Of a stretch of 64,000 nucleotides of DNA, positions 16,767 through 26,123 are shown piece by piece. Each line of letters starts with the position of its first letter. Position 1 is the stretch's first letter. This DNA is from Gemmatimonadota bacterium (GTDB lineage: Bacteria; Gemmatimonadota; Gemmatimonadetes; Longimicrobiales; Gaopeijiaceae). Location of the stretch: contig JAWKQO010000001.1 in the NCBI GenBank assembly GCA_041390105.1, positions 1,118,001 to 1,182,000 of the forward strand, given 5' to 3'. Under the pieces are notes generated by a model. That model searched no databases and was not told where the DNA came from. It saw nothing but the letters and a program-made list of their open reading frames with translations. The position numbers and the translations under genes are program-made.

Positions 16767-18796
16767 AGTGAATCCTGTTCCCCTGATGGTGCGGGCATCG
16801 CCTTCGCCCACGCCTCGGTGGAGAGAGCGGGCCGCTCCCCATCCACGAACGTGCGCAACCACAGCTCCAGCGTGAGCAGCTGCCAGACCGGATAGGCCAG
16901 ATCCGTCTTCCCGGCCCGGTGCGCCTCGATGCGGGCGCGGACCACCTCGGGCCGCAAGATGCCGCGGCGCCGAATCTGGTCGAACGAGAGCACCTCGTCC
17001 ACCATTCCCACCAGATCGTGGGTGAGCCAATGGTCATGAGGGGCGCCGAAGCCAGCCTTGGGCTGCGACAACACCTCGTCGGGAACGGTGCCGGCCAGCG
17101 CGCGGCGCAGAACGTATTTCGTCACCGGACGCGTATGCCCATGGATCTTGAGATCGGGCGCAACCTCTGCGAACGCGAACTCCACCAGCGGTCGATCCAA
17201 GAGCGGCACACGCACCTCGACCGACGAGGCCATGCTCATCTTGTCGTTGTAGTCGAGGTTCAGGCTGACCATGAACGTGCCCAGGTCGACCGCCATCATG
17301 CGGTCGAGGAGATCGGACCCCGCGTGCTCCTCCCAGATCGCTCGATGCTCGGCATAGGGGTCGACCGGGCCCGCCGCGCGAGCCCAGTCGTCCGTGAGCA
17401 GCGCGTTCCGTTCCCCGGAGTCCTGATAGGTGGCATCCCGCAGGAACGCTTCGAGCGGAGGAAGCGAGGCGCTCCGAGCGAACTTCCGACCCAGGCGACT
17501 CCACCCCTGCAGGCGGGAACCCCGCAAGGCCGGCAGCCTTCCCAACAGCGGATCGAGGACCTGGGAGCGCAACGGTGCGGGCAAACGTCGGTAGCGCTCG
17601 CGAAGGCGGGCCACGGCGTACTTGCGATAGCCCCCGAAGATCTCGTCGCCCCCCACACCCGAAAGCAGCACCGTCACATCACGCCTGGCCGCGCGGCAGA
17701 CTTCGTAGGCCGTCAGAATCGCGGGGTCCGCGACCGGATCATCCATCGCCCACACCAGACGGGGCAGCAGATCGGCCACCTCAGGTTCCACCACGATCTC
17801 GGAGTGCTGACACCCGAAGCGTTCCGCCGTGCGCCAGGCCACCCGAGGATCGTCGAGCGTGGATTCCCCACGACGGTGCAGGCTCGGGAACGTGATGGTG
17901 AAGGTGCGCACGGGGTGCGTCGCGGAGCGGGCCATGGCCGCGACGATGGCGCTCGAGTCCAGGCCGGCGCTTAGAAACGCCCCCAACGGCACGTCGGAGA
18001 CCATCTGACGTTGGACCGAGCGCTCGAGCTGGGTCCACAACGCCTCCACCACCGCCCCCTCCGGTCCCGCCGGCACCGAGTCGGCCGGAGACGTCCGCAG
18101 GGACCAGTAGCGACGCTCTTCCCAGGTCCCCTGCTGGGCCAGTGCGTAGTGGCCCGGCCGCAGCTTCCGCACGCCGGCGAAGAGGGTCGCGGGATCCGCC
18201 ACCCAGAGCAGCGTCAGATACTGGGCCAGCGCCGCGGGGTCGACAGCCCCTTGGAAGTCCGGCAACTCCACGAAGGCCTTGGCCTCGGAGGAGAACGCCA
18301 CGCCTCCCCCCTGTCGCGTGACGTAGAGCGGTTTGATGCCGAAAGGGTCGCGCGCCAGCAGGAGCGCCGGCCCCGCGTCCGAGCGTCCGAAGCGCCGAGC
18401 ACCCGTGTCCACCGCGGCGAATGCGAACATGCCGTCGAGGTGCGGGAGCGCTTCGACGCCCCACACGTCCAGGGCCCGCAACACGACCTCCGTATCCGAC
18501 TCCGAGCGGAAGCGGGCGCCGAGGCCTTCCAGGCGACGCCGCAGGTCGTGCGCGTTGTACAGCTCGCCGTTGTAGGTGAGGTGGAGGGTCCCATCCTCCG
18601 TAGCCATAGGCATATGGCCGGCCGAGCTCAAGTCCCGGATCGCCAGGCGACGGTTGCCCAATCCGACGTACAGCCCACGCAGGGAGCGGTGGCTCCACAA
18701 CCCCGCGTCGTCCGGTCCGCGGTGGTGGAGCCGCGCGGTCATGCGCGAGAGCACCTCGTCGTCCCCGCGGGCGAGGAGCCCCGCGATGCCGCACAT
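16763..18796 (-). CDS. asnB: AsnB-like glutamine-dependent amidotransferase (copy 1)
   Basis: Asparagine synthetase family, 677 residues. The N-terminal class II glutaminase domain starts MCGIAGLLARG with the nucleophile Cys2, followed by HHRGPDDAG and YNGELYN. The synthetase domain has the ATP pyrophosphatase loop LSAGLDSSAI near residue 285, where the usual SGGxDS is SAGLDS, then LLSGVGGDEIFGGY. In polysaccharide clusters, relatives such as WbpS are thought to amidate sugar uronic acids rather than make free asparagine; its neighbours (bi-domain oxidoreductase, C5-epimerase) favour that. Start is ATG at 18796 with a GGGGAG ribosome site nine bases upstream (18806-18811), one of the few genes here with its own clear site. 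Confidence 0.9.
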   Translation of the reverse strand: MCGIAGLLARGDDEVLSRMTARLHHRGPDDAGLWSHRSLRGLYVGLGNRRLAIRDLSSAGHMPMATEDGTLHLTYNGELYNAHDLRRRLEGLGARFRSESDTEVVLRALDVWGVEALPHLDGMFAFAAVDTGARRFGRSDAGPALLLARDPFGIKPLYVTRQGGGVAFSSEAKAFVELPDFQGAVDPAALAQYLTLLWVADPATLFAGVRKLRPGHYALAQQGTWEERRYWSLRTSPADSVPAGPEGAVVEALWTQLERSVQRQMVSDVPLGAFLSAGLDSSAIVAAMARSATHPVRTFTITFPSLHRRGESTLDDPRVAWRTAERFGCQHSEIVVEPEVADLLPRLVWAMDDPVADPAILTAYEVCRAARRDVTVLLSGVGGDEIFGGYRKYAVARLRERYRRLPAPLRSQVLDPLLGRLPALRGSRLQGWSRLGRKFARSASLPPLEAFLRDATYQDSGERNALLTDDWARAAGPVDPYAEHRAIWEEHAGSDLLDRMMAVDLGTFMVSLNLDYNDKMSMASSVEVRVPLLDRPLVEFAFAEVAPDLKIHGHTRPVTKYVLRRALAGTVPDEVLSQPKAGFGAPHDHWLTHDLVGMVDEVLSFDQIRRRGILRPEVVRARIEAHRAGKTDLAYPVWQLLTLELWLRTFVDGERPALSTEAWAKAMPAPSGEQDSL

Positions 18797-18870
18797 CTAG
18801 GGAAGCTCCCCGACCGAAGAGCCCACAGCGCCTGGAGCGCCGCGAGCGCGATGCCGTGTCACCAGCGTGC

Positions 18871-19875
18871 TCACTCCGCCTTGCGCGCCAGGACGCGCAG
18901 GCGATAGCCCAGACCCGCCTCTTCGATCCAGTGGTCCATGCGAGCCCGTTCCTCGGGCAGCGCCAACCTGCGAGCCAACTCCGGGGGCAAACGGTCTGAC
19001 CGTGGCGCGCCGAAGGGATCGAATCCCTGCACGTGGTTGAGCACCGAGTCCAGAACCGACACCGCGGTCAGCACCCGGACGACTTCGAAGCCCACCTCCT
19101 CGAGGAGTCGCGCCAGCGTGCGCGCGTCGAAGTAGACCAGGTGGTTGCGGTTGAAGGTCCGCGCCCGACCCTGCAGGACCAGGACGCCGAGGGAGGCCAC
19201 GTTGGGGACTCCCACGAGAAACGCACCGCCCGGCGAGAGGATGCGGTGGATCTCCACCAGCATCGCGCGAGGGTCGGGTACATGCTCCAGCGTTTCGATG
19301 AGCGTGACCACGTCGAAGCTGCCCGGGTCGAACGCGCACGCCTCGAGGAGCTCCTCCCGCACCGGAAGACCATAGACATCCCGTGCGTGCCGAGCCGCCC
19401 GCTCACCCAACTCCAGCCCGAGAACGTCGTAGCCTCGCTCCCTGGCGATGCGTGGCAACCTTCCGATCGAGCATCCCACGTCCAACAATCGACCCGTAGC
19501 GCGAACGCCGGCGACATGATCGAGAAGCGCTGAGAAATCTCGCGTCTGGAACCGCTCTTCGGCGTCGGAGAGCAACACGTCGACCCAGGCGTCGTTGGCG
19601 GCCGACTCGAACTGATAGAGTCGCTCGAGGGCCTGGGCGCTGGGACGCGGGTTCATGTACACGAGCCCGCAGCGCCCGCAGCGCACGAAGTCCAGACCTT
19701 CCTTGTGGAACCAGGGATCGGCTTCCCGCTCTCCGCACACGACGCAGGCGACGCGCTCGGCCAACTCCTCGCGCATCCGACCGGTGCTGGGATCGAGCAG
19801 TACCGCCATCTCCTCGCTCAGCAGATCGAAGAACCGGTCGCGGCCGCTCTCCTGCTCGTAGCCACCGCCGCTCAC
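18871..19875 (-). CDS. Class I SAM-dependent methyltransferase with N-terminal zinc-finger-like motif
   Basis: A 334-residue methyltransferase, probably acting on a sugar or on a lipid-linked intermediate. It carries a four-cysteine motif (CVVCG, then CGRCG with MNPRPS) and the SAM-binding motif LLDVGCSIGRLPRIARERG. Motif-II/III-like blocks DVVTLIETLEHVPDP and LSPGGAFLVGVPN follow, and the C-terminal part has HLVYFDARTLARLLEEVGFEV. This layout is common among methyltransferases in surface polysaccharide clusters. Start is GTG at 19875, overlapping the neuA-like stop (GTGA); an ATG further upstream lies inside that gene and adds non-conserved residues. Confidence 0.88.
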   Translation of the reverse strand: MSGGGYEQESGRDRFFDLLSEEMAVLLDPSTGRMREELAERVACVVCGEREADPWFHKEGLDFVRCGRCGLVYMNPRPSAQALERLYQFESAANDAWVDVLLSDAEERFQTRDFSALLDHVAGVRATGRLLDVGCSIGRLPRIARERGYDVLGLELGERAARHARDVYGLPVREELLEACAFDPGSFDVVTLIETLEHVPDPRAMLVEIHRILSPGGAFLVGVPNVASLGVLVLQGRARTFNRNHLVYFDARTLARLLEEVGFEVVRVLTAVSVLDSVLNHVQGFDPFGAPRSDRLPPELARRLALPEERARMDHWIEEAGLGYRLRVLARKAE

Positions 19876-20573
19876 AGACGGCCCTCCTCCCAAGCCCGCA
19901 CCAACGCGTCCGCGATGATGAGGTCGCGCTCGTCGTCGACGTTGGCCAGCCATGCCGTCGGCATTTCCAGTGCCGCAGGCGCTCGCCCCATCACGCGGCC
20001 CTCCTCCACGAGCGTGGCACGACGCACCGCGTACACGGCGCCGTTTCGGTAGTAGACCGGAGGCAGGTCCTGCCGGTTGAGCCGCTCCCGTTCCGGATCG
20101 AGCGGAACCAGCCGACCCTCACCCTCGAGGCGGTACATGCGGGCCGGATGGACGTCGTCCATGCGGCAGACGCCGATGACCGAGTCCACCTCGGGGTCCG
20201 TGCGGAGCCGCTGGACGGCCGCGTCGATGTCCTGGCCACGGCGGATCGGCGACGTCGGCTGCAGCAGCACGACGATATCGAACGTCCGACCGGTCCGGGT
20301 CTCCATCTCCACGAGGGCGTGGCGCAGCACAGGCGCCATGGGTGTGTCGTCCTCGGCCAATCCCGGGTCACGCTCCACCACGGCGACGCCCTGCCCCCGC
20401 GCCACCGTCGCGATCTCCGGGTCGTCCGTGGTCACCGCGAAGGCAGCCAACGTGGCGCTCTCGCGAGCGGCTCGGATCGCGTGCTCCAATAGAGTGCGGT
20501 CGCCCACGGTCCGCAGGTTCTTGCGAATGACGCCTTTGGAGCCACCGCGTGCGGGGATGAGCCCGAGGGCCAT
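19872..20573 (-). CDS. neuA: CMP-nonulosonic acid cytidylyltransferase (NeuA/LegF/PseF family)
   Basis: Activates a nonulosonic acid with CTP to give the CMP-sugar donor. The 233-residue protein starts with the family P-loop ALGLIPARGGSKGVIRKN, continues with VVLLQPTSPIRRGQDIDAA and PVYYRNGAVYAVRR, and ends with NVDDERDLIIAD, which carries the metal-binding aspartates. Length is normal for the short cytidylyltransferases. ATG at 20573 is chosen because it directly precedes the conserved block; a TTG at 20582 that overlaps the protease stop would add three residues. It is the last step of a pathway whose synthase (27091-28095) and 2-epimerase (24936-26123) lie upstream in the same operon. Whether the sugar is neuraminic, legionaminic or pseudaminic acid cannot be read from it. 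Confidence 0.9.
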   Translation of the reverse strand: MALGLIPARGGSKGVIRKNLRTVGDRTLLEHAIRAARESATLAAFAVTTDDPEIATVARGQGVAVVERDPGLAEDDTPMAPVLRHALVEMETRTGRTFDIVVLLQPTSPIRRGQDIDAAVQRLRTDPEVDSVIGVCRMDDVHPARMYRLEGEGRLVPLDPERERLNRQDLPPVYYRNGAVYAVRRATLVEEGRVMGRAPAALEMPTAWLANVDDERDLIIADALVRAWEEGRL

Positions 20574-20578
20574 GCCGG

Positions 20579-23062
20579 TCAATCGCCCTCCAACGCCTGC
20601 TCCACGCGGGCGACGATGTCGTCCAGGTGCACCCGGGTGAGGCGGTCCCGTACAGCACCGCGGTAGACGCGGGCCAGACGCGCGACCTCGCTCAGCTCCG
20701 AGCGCGCCAGCGCCGGGAGGTCGGACTGTCCCACATCCAGCGACCGACGCCGGGGGCCGAAGCCGCCGCCCGCCTGCGCCTCGCGGGGCGCCCCCTGCAG
20801 AAGCCAGATCAGGCGCTCGAGGTGTGCGCGCTGCAGGTTCCTTCGATACGTGTCGATGGCCGTACCGGCGCGGACCTCCGCCCACAGACCCGTGCGCACG
20901 TCGGCCAACAGGTCTTCGGGACCATAGGCCTCTGCGTTGAACGCACGTCCCTCGATGAGACGCTCCAGCCGGGCCGGGTCCAGGAGCTGCTCCAGCGTCG
21001 CTACCTGGGCCGCTCGCATCCGCTCCACCGACCCGGAACCCTCAAGGCGGCGCAGGAGGTCGTCGTCGAGCAGCCAGGTCGGTGTGACGAACACCTGCTC
21101 GTGCAGGAAGGCGACCGCGGCCCTCTGCCGCTCGGCCGACACAGCGGAGTAGGCCGCCCCGGTCTGGTCGGCCGTGCGCGGCTCGAAGTAGATCCCACCC
21201 ACCAGCGTCACGACGTGGCCGACGTAGCGACGCCATTGCCCCACCAACTCGTCGTACAGTTCCTGCAGGTCGTCGTAGCCCTCGCCGTCCGTGCGCGTCC
21301 ACTCCACGAGGCGGGGAGCAACCCGGCGGAGGTTCTGGATCGCCAGCGTGCTGGCGCGCACCGGATCATCTCCCATGTCCTCGGTCTGGGCCCAGGGGTT
21401 GATCCCGTCGGCGGACCCGTAGCGGTAGACCGGGTCGCCCGCGTGCGCCTCGATGAGGCGATCGAGGACGGCCAGCTCGGACTCGGGCGTGGGAGCCTGC
21501 GGGAAGACCCGGTAGCCCCATTCGATTGCGTAGTGGTCGTACGGCCCGATCTTGCGGATGAAGCGGCGCACACCGTCTCCCGGCTGCGCGACGTAGTTCT
21601 GTCGCGCGTAGTCCATGATGGTGGGCGCGACCCCGAAGCGCTCCGTGAACGACGGAGAGCGCAGCGAGTCCACGGCGAACGCGGACGAGGCGATCATGTT
21701 GTGGGGCAGCCCCAGGGCGTGGCCCACCTCGTGGGCGATCACCTGGCGCATGGTCTCCCCGATGAGCGCGTCCGAGAGGCGCAGGGAGCGGGCCTCCGGG
21801 TTGGCCGCGCCCGTCTCGATCATGAGGCGGTTCCGGTAGGACCGCAGGTGGTTGTGGTACCAGATCACGTCGCTTTCGATGATCTCGCCGGACCTGGGGT
21901 CCGACACGCTGGGACCCACAGCATTGCGCGTGAGGTTCGCGACCCATCGCACCACGGAGTAGCGCACATCCTCGGGACTCCACTCCGGGTCTTCGGCGGG
22001 TGTGGGGGGATCCGCGGCACGGATGGCATTGCGGAAGCCCGCCGCCTCGAAGGCGGCCTGCCAGTCCTCGATGCCTTGGCGGACATAGGGTCGCCACCGT
22101 GCCGGCGTCGCGGGATCGAGATAGTAGACGATCGGCTTCACCGGCTCGACCAGTTCCCCGCGCGCGTAGGCCTCCGGGTCGCTAGGCTCCAGGCGCCAGC
22201 GTCTCAGGATCGTCTGCGTGGCGGCCTTCTGCTCATCGAGCCCGAAGTTCACGCGCTCGATGGAGAACCAGCCCACTCTCGGATCTGCGTACCGTACCTG
22301 CATGGGCTCGGCGGGCAGCAGGATCATCGAGTGGTGCATCTCCAGCGTAAGCGAGCCCGTGGCCGACTCGGAGGGGGGCTGATCGGCCTCGAACGTGGTC
22401 GTCTCGCGGAGGTCCACGTTCAGCGGGAACGCGCGGACGTACTCGATGTAGGTGCGGGCCGGGTCCAGCCTGCGCACGCTCCACTGTTGGCGCTGACCTC
22501 GGGACAGACCGCTGATCGCGCGAACGTCGGACAGGAAGAACTCGCCCACTTCCACCACCACCGTGGTCGAGTCCTCTCCCCAGGCCTGGATCGGAAAGGA
22601 CCCCAGCACGACCGGCAGGTTGTTCAGATGGACCGACTGGGCGATGGGGAGGGAATCGGCGGCGACATTCCCGAAGGAGTGCTTCCGGAGCAACACGCGA
22701 TCCGCGCGGCGCTCCCAGCGCACGACCTGCTCGGCGACCTTGGAGCCCGCGTTGATGAAAGGGCTGAGATCCGGGGGCGTGCCGGCGATCCGCGACACCA
22801 TGAGCATGTCGCGGCCGAAGAGAGAATCCGGGATCTCGTAGTAGACCTTGGTCCCCTCGGTGTGCACCCGGAAGAGGCCTTCGTCCGTCGTGGTCGACGC
22901 CGTCACGATTTCCCCGTAGGGTCGCGGGCCCGATCCGTTGGCCCGTCCCGCCGGGCGTGGCGCGGGTTCCGGCGCCGGAGCGGGGCCCGACGCGCAGCCC
23001 GACACCATGACCCAGATCGAGAGCGCTGCCCGCACCCCCCTGCCCGTCCGCCGCCTCGTCAT
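20579..23062 (-). CDS. Secreted zinc-dependent metalloprotease lipoprotein (HExxHxxGxxH; DUF5117/DUF4953 type)
   Basis: A large envelope or secreted protease of 827 residues. The N-terminus has a lipoprotein signal (SIWVMVSGC, lipobox Cys) followed by a Pro/Ala-rich linker. The middle resembles the DUF5117-type region. The catalytic zinc site HEVGHALGLPHN lies near residue 440 and matches the metzincin pattern HExxHxxGxxH, with IMDYARQNYVAQPGD after it as a possible Met-turn. Such proteins are frequent in Gemmatimonadota and Bacteroidota but their substrates are unknown. Start ATG at 23062 overlaps the AsnB stop (ATGA) and the neuA-like ATG lies six bases after its stop codon begins. It is thus an integral member of the nonulosonate operon, which is unusual. 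Confidence 0.88.
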   Translation of the reverse strand: MTRRRTGRGVRAALSIWVMVSGCASGPAPAPEPAPRPAGRANGSGPRPYGEIVTASTTTDEGLFRVHTEGTKVYYEIPDSLFGRDMLMVSRIAGTPPDLSPFINAGSKVAEQVVRWERRADRVLLRKHSFGNVAADSLPIAQSVHLNNLPVVLGSFPIQAWGEDSTTVVVEVGEFFLSDVRAISGLSRGQRQQWSVRRLDPARTYIEYVRAFPLNVDLRETTTFEADQPPSESATGSLTLEMHHSMILLPAEPMQVRYADPRVGWFSIERVNFGLDEQKAATQTILRRWRLEPSDPEAYARGELVEPVKPIVYYLDPATPARWRPYVRQGIEDWQAAFEAAGFRNAIRAADPPTPAEDPEWSPEDVRYSVVRWVANLTRNAVGPSVSDPRSGEIIESDVIWYHNHLRSYRNRLMIETGAANPEARSLRLSDALIGETMRQVIAHEVGHALGLPHNMIASSAFAVDSLRSPSFTERFGVAPTIMDYARQNYVAQPGDGVRRFIRKIGPYDHYAIEWGYRVFPQAPTPESELAVLDRLIEAHAGDPVYRYGSADGINPWAQTEDMGDDPVRASTLAIQNLRRVAPRLVEWTRTDGEGYDDLQELYDELVGQWRRYVGHVVTLVGGIYFEPRTADQTGAAYSAVSAERQRAAVAFLHEQVFVTPTWLLDDDLLRRLEGSGSVERMRAAQVATLEQLLDPARLERLIEGRAFNAEAYGPEDLLADVRTGLWAEVRAGTAIDTYRRNLQRAHLERLIWLLQGAPREAQAGGGFGPRRRSLDVGQSDLPALARSELSEVARLARVYRGAVRDRLTRVHLDDIVARVEQALEGD

Positions 23063-24924
23063 CGGAAACGATCCTCCCGTGCCACCATGATCCACTGCCA
23101 GATGAAGAAGGTGTTGTCGCTTCCCGAGTGCAGGAAGCGCTCGAACTCCTGGAGGGCCCGCTCCGGCCGGACCCATCCCCGCTGACGGAAACTCGCCGAT
23201 TCGAGCGCATCGCGCACGAGCGGGGCCAGCGGCCCTCGCAGCCACTCGCGCTGGGGGGTCACCACCGCACGCTTGGGCGTCTGGACCAGGGTCGCGGGAA
23301 GACGATCCCGGAACGCGTGCCTCAGCAGCCGCTTGTGCACGCCCTCCGCAAGCTTCCACTCCGCCGGAATGCGAAAGAGCAGCTCCACGATCCTGTGATC
23401 GAGGTAGGGCTCCCTCAGCTCGCGACCGAACGCCATGGACAGTCGGTCGTTCATGCGAAGCACGCGCGGGAGCTTGGTGTGCGCCAGGTCCCGATAGAGC
23501 GCGTTGCGCAGGTGGTCCGGGAAGGGGCGCTCGAAGGTGGGCGGCTCCGGAGCCCGTGCCACGAGCTCCGGATCCAGGCAATCCGGCCGTACCGGCAGCG
23601 AGCCGTCTTGATAGCGGGGAGCGGCATCTCCCGCCGCTTCCCGGCGGGCCTGGTCGACCGCACTGCGGACGTCGAGGCCGAACGCGCGAGCTGCCGCCTC
23701 GGCATCCACCGCCCGACCCTGTTCCACGAGATCCAACAGCAGCTGCGGCCGATAGTAGGCATACCCGCCGAGCATCTCGTCGACGCCCTGGCCCTCCAGC
23801 AGGACCGTCACTCCGCGCTCGCGGGCCCGCCCGTGCAGCGCATGATATCCGATGGTGGCCACGCCCCCGAAGGGCGCGCTCTGATGCCGGGCCACCTCGT
23901 CCAGCAGCTCGGCGCAGCGGGCCACGTCGATCCGGTCGAGGGTGCGCACCCAGGCGGTGCGATGGGGCACGGCCTCCGCGAACCCGCTCTCGTCGTAGGC
24001 CGGATCGTCGAAAGCGGCGGTGAAGGTCTCGACCCTGGCACCCTCGCCGACCAGTGCGTCCACCGTGTTCATCAAGCAGGCCGAGTCGAGGCCGCCGCTG
24101 AGATTCACCCCCACCGGAACGTCGCTGCGCATGCGCAGACGCACGGCGTCGTCCAGCAGGCTCCTCAACTCCTCCGCGGCATCGTCGAAGTCCCCCCGGT
24201 AGGGCTCCGACGCACGCTCGGGCAGAGACCAGTAGCGACCGACCTTCATGGCGCCCGCCAAAGCATCGGCGCGCGTGCCGCACTCCAGAACCAGGGTGTG
24301 CCCTGGCTCCAGGTTCAGAACTCCGTCGAAGAACGTGTGTCGGTCGTGATCGTAGACGCCGTGGGTGAGATAGCACGCCCATCGGTCCAGGTCGGACACG
24401 GCCTCCAGACCCGCGGCGAACAGAGCTCGCACCTCGGAGGCGAAGAGGAAGGATCCGTCGGGGTGCCAAGCGTATTGGAACGGCTTGATCCCGAGGCGGT
24501 CGCGCGCACAGAACAGGCGCTCGCGTTCGGCGTCCCACAGCGCGAAGGCGAACATCCCGACGAAACGCTCTACGCAGGCGTCTCCCCAGCGTGCGTAGGC
24601 GGCCAGCAGAACTTCGGTGTCGGTGCCGGTGCGGAAGGCGGCGCTGCCCCCCAGCTCACTTCGCAGTTCCAGGTAGTTGTAGATCTCACCGTTGTGCACC
24701 ACGGTGAAGCGGCCGCTCGGGTCGGTCATCGGCTGGAGGCCCGCGTCGGACAGGTCCAGGATGGAGAGGCGGGCGTGCCCCAGTCCCACGTGCAGATCCT
24801 GAGCCGACGTGTCCAGAACGCGAACTCCGTGAGCGTCGGGTCCGCGGTGTCGTAGGGCGGCGACCATCGCGTCCACACGCGGGCCCACGGCACCCCTCCC
24901 GACCACCCCGGCGATTCCGCACAC
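23059..24924 (-). CDS. asnB: AsnB-like glutamine-dependent amidotransferase (copy 2)
   Basis: Asparagine synthetase family, 621 residues. It has the glutaminase domain with Cys2 in MCGIAGVVGRG, RHRGPDAHGV and VHNGEIYNY, and the synthetase loop LSGGLDSACLM near residue 265. The segment LLEGQGVDEMLGGYAYYRP stands where AsnB enzymes have SGxGxDExxGGY, so the usual Ser-Gly is Glu-Gly here. It lies between the 2-epimerase and the metalloprotease in the nonulosonate operon, overlapping the latter (ATGA). Amidation of a sugar carboxylate is the inferred role; ordinary asparagine synthesis is the alternative. Start is GTG at 24924, placing the catalytic cysteine at position 2. Confidence 0.88.
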   Translation of the reverse strand: MCGIAGVVGRGAVGPRVDAMVAALRHRGPDAHGVRVLDTSAQDLHVGLGHARLSILDLSDAGLQPMTDPSGRFTVVHNGEIYNYLELRSELGGSAAFRTGTDTEVLLAAYARWGDACVERFVGMFAFALWDAERERLFCARDRLGIKPFQYAWHPDGSFLFASEVRALFAAGLEAVSDLDRWACYLTHGVYDHDRHTFFDGVLNLEPGHTLVLECGTRADALAGAMKVGRYWSLPERASEPYRGDFDDAAEELRSLLDDAVRLRMRSDVPVGVNLSGGLDSACLMNTVDALVGEGARVETFTAAFDDPAYDESGFAEAVPHRTAWVRTLDRIDVARCAELLDEVARHQSAPFGGVATIGYHALHGRARERGVTVLLEGQGVDEMLGGYAYYRPQLLLDLVEQGRAVDAEAAARAFGLDVRSAVDQARREAAGDAAPRYQDGSLPVRPDCLDPELVARAPEPPTFERPFPDHLRNALYRDLAHTKLPRVLRMNDRLSMAFGRELREPYLDHRIVELLFRIPAEWKLAEGVHKRLLRHAFRDRLPATLVQTPKRAVVTPQREWLRGPLAPLVRDALESASFRQRGWVRPERALQEFERFLHSGSDNTFFIWQWIMVAREDRFR

Positions 24925-24935
24925 AGCGGGCGGCG

Positions 24936-26123
24936 CTAGTAGTGGATCCGCTTCTCGGTCCGAAGCGGGCGGGTGGCGAGGAGCTCGGCGACACGGGTCC
25001 CAGCGGTCCCGTCCCCGTAGAGGGAGCTGGAGTCGAAGCGGCCGTGCGCCAACTGCCGTCGCACGGCCTCGAGAATCGCGTCCATTCGATACCCGACGTC
25101 GCTGACGTTCTCGGCGCGATCACGTCCGGCTTGTCGATTCCCGATGTTGACGACGGGCACGCCGAGGTAGGCACCCTCGCGGATGCCCACGCTCGAGTTT
25201 CCGATGAGGCAAGAGGCCCCGGCCAGCAGCCGCAAGAAGTCCTCCGGCGCCAGGTTCTTGAAGAAGTAGGTGTGCGGAATATCGTGTGTTTCCCGGAAGT
25301 GCCGGATGCCCTTGGAGATGCCGTCCGAGCCTGCATCGACGTTCGGCCAGAACCAGAACGTAGGCATATCCAGCGCCTCGATGGCCAACAGCGTCTGCAT
25401 CACCTCGTCCAATGCGCGTTCGTACTCGGTGGTGACCGGGTGCTGCATCACCACCAGATACTCTTCCGAGGTGGGGTCGAAGCGCTTTCCCACCCCTCCA
25501 TAGGACTCGAAGGGATCGAACGGCGTCGCTGCCGCCGCCGTGACGCGGCGGGCGAGATCCACGGACGGACACCCGGTGACGAACACCGTGTCGGGATGCT
25601 CTCCCATGCGTAGTACGCGCTCTGCAGCCGGCTCGTTCGAGACGAAGTGGAGATTCGACAACTTGGTCACGGCATGCCGCACCTTCTCGTCGATCGAGCC
25701 CGTGACCTCGCCTCCCTGTAGGTGAGCGACCGGGATGTTGAGATAGGAAGCGGCGATGGCCGTGGCGATCGTCTCGTAGCGGTCCGCCACGCTCACCACC
25801 ACGTCCGGGCGGAGGTTGTCGAAGATCGTGGCCAACTCGACCACTCCGAGGCCGGTCGACTTGGCCGTCGTGACCAGGTTCTCTCCTTCGACGACCATGT
25901 ACACGACCGCGTCCGGCTCGAAGCCATCGGCACGGATGACGTCCACCACGGGGCCGTAGCGCTCCAGGAGCGCTGAAGCACCGACCACCAGTTGCAGCTC
26001 CAGATCGGGATGGTCGCGGATCGCCTCCATGACGCTCTTGACCCGGGCGTAGCTGGGGCGCGCCGTGATCACGATGCAGACGCGCCGCCGTCCTACGCGC
26101 TCCCCTGCAGGGCGGAGGGACAT
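24936..26123 (-). CDS. neuC: Hydrolysing UDP-HexNAc 2-epimerase (NeuC/LegG family)
   Basis: Predicted to hydrolyse and epimerise UDP-GlcNAc or UDP-2,4-diacetamido-bacillosamine to the free manno sugar used by the NeuB-type synthase. The 395 residues show RVCIVITARPSYARVKSVM, VVSVADRYETIATAIAA, the HLQGGEVTGSIDEKVRHA active-site loop, and LIGNSSVGIREGAYLGVPVVNIGNRQ, all family hallmarks. Start is ATG at 26123, sharing one base with the upstream stop (TGATG). It lies two genes downstream of the synthase. NeuC and LegG/PtmF cannot be separated by eye. Confidence 0.92.
   Translation of the reverse strand: MSLRPAGERVGRRRVCIVITARPSYARVKSVMEAIRDHPDLELQLVVGASALLERYGPVVDVIRADGFEPDAVVYMVVEGENLVTTAKSTGLGVVELATIFDNLRPDVVVSVADRYETIATAIAASYLNIPVAHLQGGEVTGSIDEKVRHAVTKLSNLHFVSNEPAAERVLRMGEHPDTVFVTGCPSVDLARRVTAAAATPFDPFESYGGVGKRFDPTSEEYLVVMQHPVTTEYERALDEVMQTLLAIEALDMPTFWFWPNVDAGSDGISKGIRHFRETHDIPHTYFFKNLAPEDFLRLLAGASCLIGNSSVGIREGAYLGVPVVNIGNRQAGRDRAENVSDVGYRMDAILEAVRRQLAHGRFDSSSLYGDGTAGTRVAELLATRPLRTEKRIHY

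Noticed and set aside
20627..23185. An 852-residue open frame on the plus strand opposite the metalloprotease
   Set aside because: No domain, unusual composition (His/Arg/Glu/Val-rich), and it is fully antisense to a gene with clear catalytic and signal motifs.
23063..24538. A large N-terminal extension of the metalloprotease frame
   Set aside because: The extension overlaps AsnB copy 2 in another frame and is Arg/Gly-rich. The ATG at 23062, with its lipoprotein signal and ATGA overlap, is the convincing start.
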